DNA of 31,268 nt, from NCBI GenBank assembly GCA_964648365.1, contig CAZYLK010000058.1:1-31268 (forward strand), in the 5' to 3' direction. This document shows positions 30,801 through 31,268 of the stretch, in pieces. Position numbers and translations under genes: made by a program. Source of the stretch: SURF-32 sp964648365. GTDB taxonomy: Bacteria > Planctomycetota > Phycisphaerae > UBA1845. Numbering within the stretch: position 1 is the first letter of the stretch; the number at the start of each line of letters is the position of its first letter. The notes beneath the pieces are model-generated. The model was given only the letters and a program-made list of their open reading frames with translations, was not told where the DNA came from and searched no databases.

Positions 30801-31268
30801 TCAATAATACCAGTCCGGCCGGATTTCGACAGAGGGACGGTGTGAAGCCGAAGCCAGTGCCCGACGTGCGGCAGCAGCCACCTCCTCATCGTGAACGCCA
30901 ATGCGGTCGACCGCGGTCCACGGATAGAAGCGATGAACGAGGAACTCCGCTTGCCGGCGACGCTTACGGTCCGGCTTGTCCGGCGTGTCAGACCAGTAGC
31001 GGCCGTGCATGACCGACCAGTCGATTCGGTCGCGCAGTTCCCAGTCGTCGAAGAACTCCGTCACTGACATGTCAGCGTGGCCGTCGGTGAAGCACCATGT
31101 GTTTCCCGTCGCCATCGCTGCTACTGCGGTGGTCGCCATATGAAGGACGCTCTCCTGCCCGCCCGCGTAGCCGACGACGTTTCCCCGGTGGATCGTATAC
31201 AGCATCGGCGATCGGGGCGCGAAGTAGAAGGGCACGTAGTCGGCCAGCGTGCCGCCCGCGGCGACCGG
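30801..31268 (-). CDS. darT: DarT: DNA ADP-ribosyltransferase toxin, partial (N-terminus beyond right edge)
   Basis: 155 C-terminal residues are visible and the frame stays open to the window edge, so about 50 residues are missing. DarT (DUF4433 family) transfers ADP-ribose from NAD to thymidine in single-stranded DNA, halting replication. The visible part has the family hallmark ADYVPFYFAPRSPMLY at the start of the fragment, then SVLHMATTAVAAM, CFTDGHADM, DWSVMHGRYWSD and RRRQAEFLVH. The Glu in QAEFLVH is the likely catalytic glutamate by position. The GTG at 31235 is not the real start: VPFYF lies inside the conserved block and the frame continues upstream (GGTLADYV). It is followed 17 nt later by darG. 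The pair is a toxin-antitoxin module with a reported anti-phage role in other bacteria. Confidence 0.93.
   Translation of the reverse strand, partial: PVAAGGTLADYVPFYFAPRSPMLYTIHRGNVVGYAGGQESVLHMATTAVAAMATGNTWCFTDGHADMSVTEFFDDWELRDRIDWSVMHGRYWSDTPDKPDRKRRRQAEFLVHRFYPWTAVDRIGVHDEEVAAAARRALASASHRPSVEIRPDWYY

Overview
The window is GC-rich (roughly two thirds G+C by eye), gene-dense DNA that looks like a Planctomycetota chromosome, probably of the Phycisphaerae. The lineage call is an inference. It rests on the paired STN-like secreted proteins, the PKD and choice-of-anchor-B secreted proteins with cysteine-rich tails, a DUF2007 protein ending in a CxxCxYDL-type zinc ribbon, a Rho with no N-terminal helical domain, and many GTG/TTG starts. 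There are no rRNA genes, insertion sequences, integrases or CRISPR arrays. The one RNA gene is a tRNA-Arg(TCT).

Layout, left to right. (1) 1-1765, minus: two tandem paralogous exported STN-like proteins; the first runs off the left edge. (2) 2157-2654, minus: a phage CII-like regulator, divergent from rsmA (2824-3714). (3) 3954-7732, plus: a membrane HD-GYP phosphodiesterase, a membrane protein with a degenerate HD domain, and a CpaE/TadZ-like ATPase, a plausible c-di-GMP/pilus signalling block. (4) 8189-9061: a secreted protein with an 8-cysteine C-terminal module, behind a strong promoter and a hairpin-rich leader of about 280 nt. (5) 9322-14965: polysaccharide deacetylase and methyltransferase (4 nt apart), then a PKD lipoprotein and a CBM9-like protein (24 nt apart), probably glycan-related. 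(6) 15003-15076, minus: tRNA-Arg. (7) 15420-17513: a 14-blade WD40 protein ending in the same 8-cysteine module. (8) 17700-19775: three small membrane proteins, the last a DUF2007/zinc-ribbon protein. (9) 19787-19899: four near-identical palindromes between convergent genes. (10) 19914-22028, minus: an exported S9 peptidase, divergent from a choice-of-anchor-B protein (22425-23822). (11) 24068-25240: rho. (12) 25674-29598: an OlsF-like bifunctional acyltransferase and a large membrane protein of unknown function. (13) 29737-31268, minus: a DarTG toxin-antitoxin pair, with darT cut by the right edge.

The most notable points are the 8-cysteine tail with almost identical spacing on two unrelated exported proteins, a second type of cysteine-containing tail on the choice-of-anchor-B protein (together suggesting C-terminal sorting or anchoring modules), the structured leader before the 8189 gene, and the DarTG locus. 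Most long open frames here are shadows created by the high GC content.
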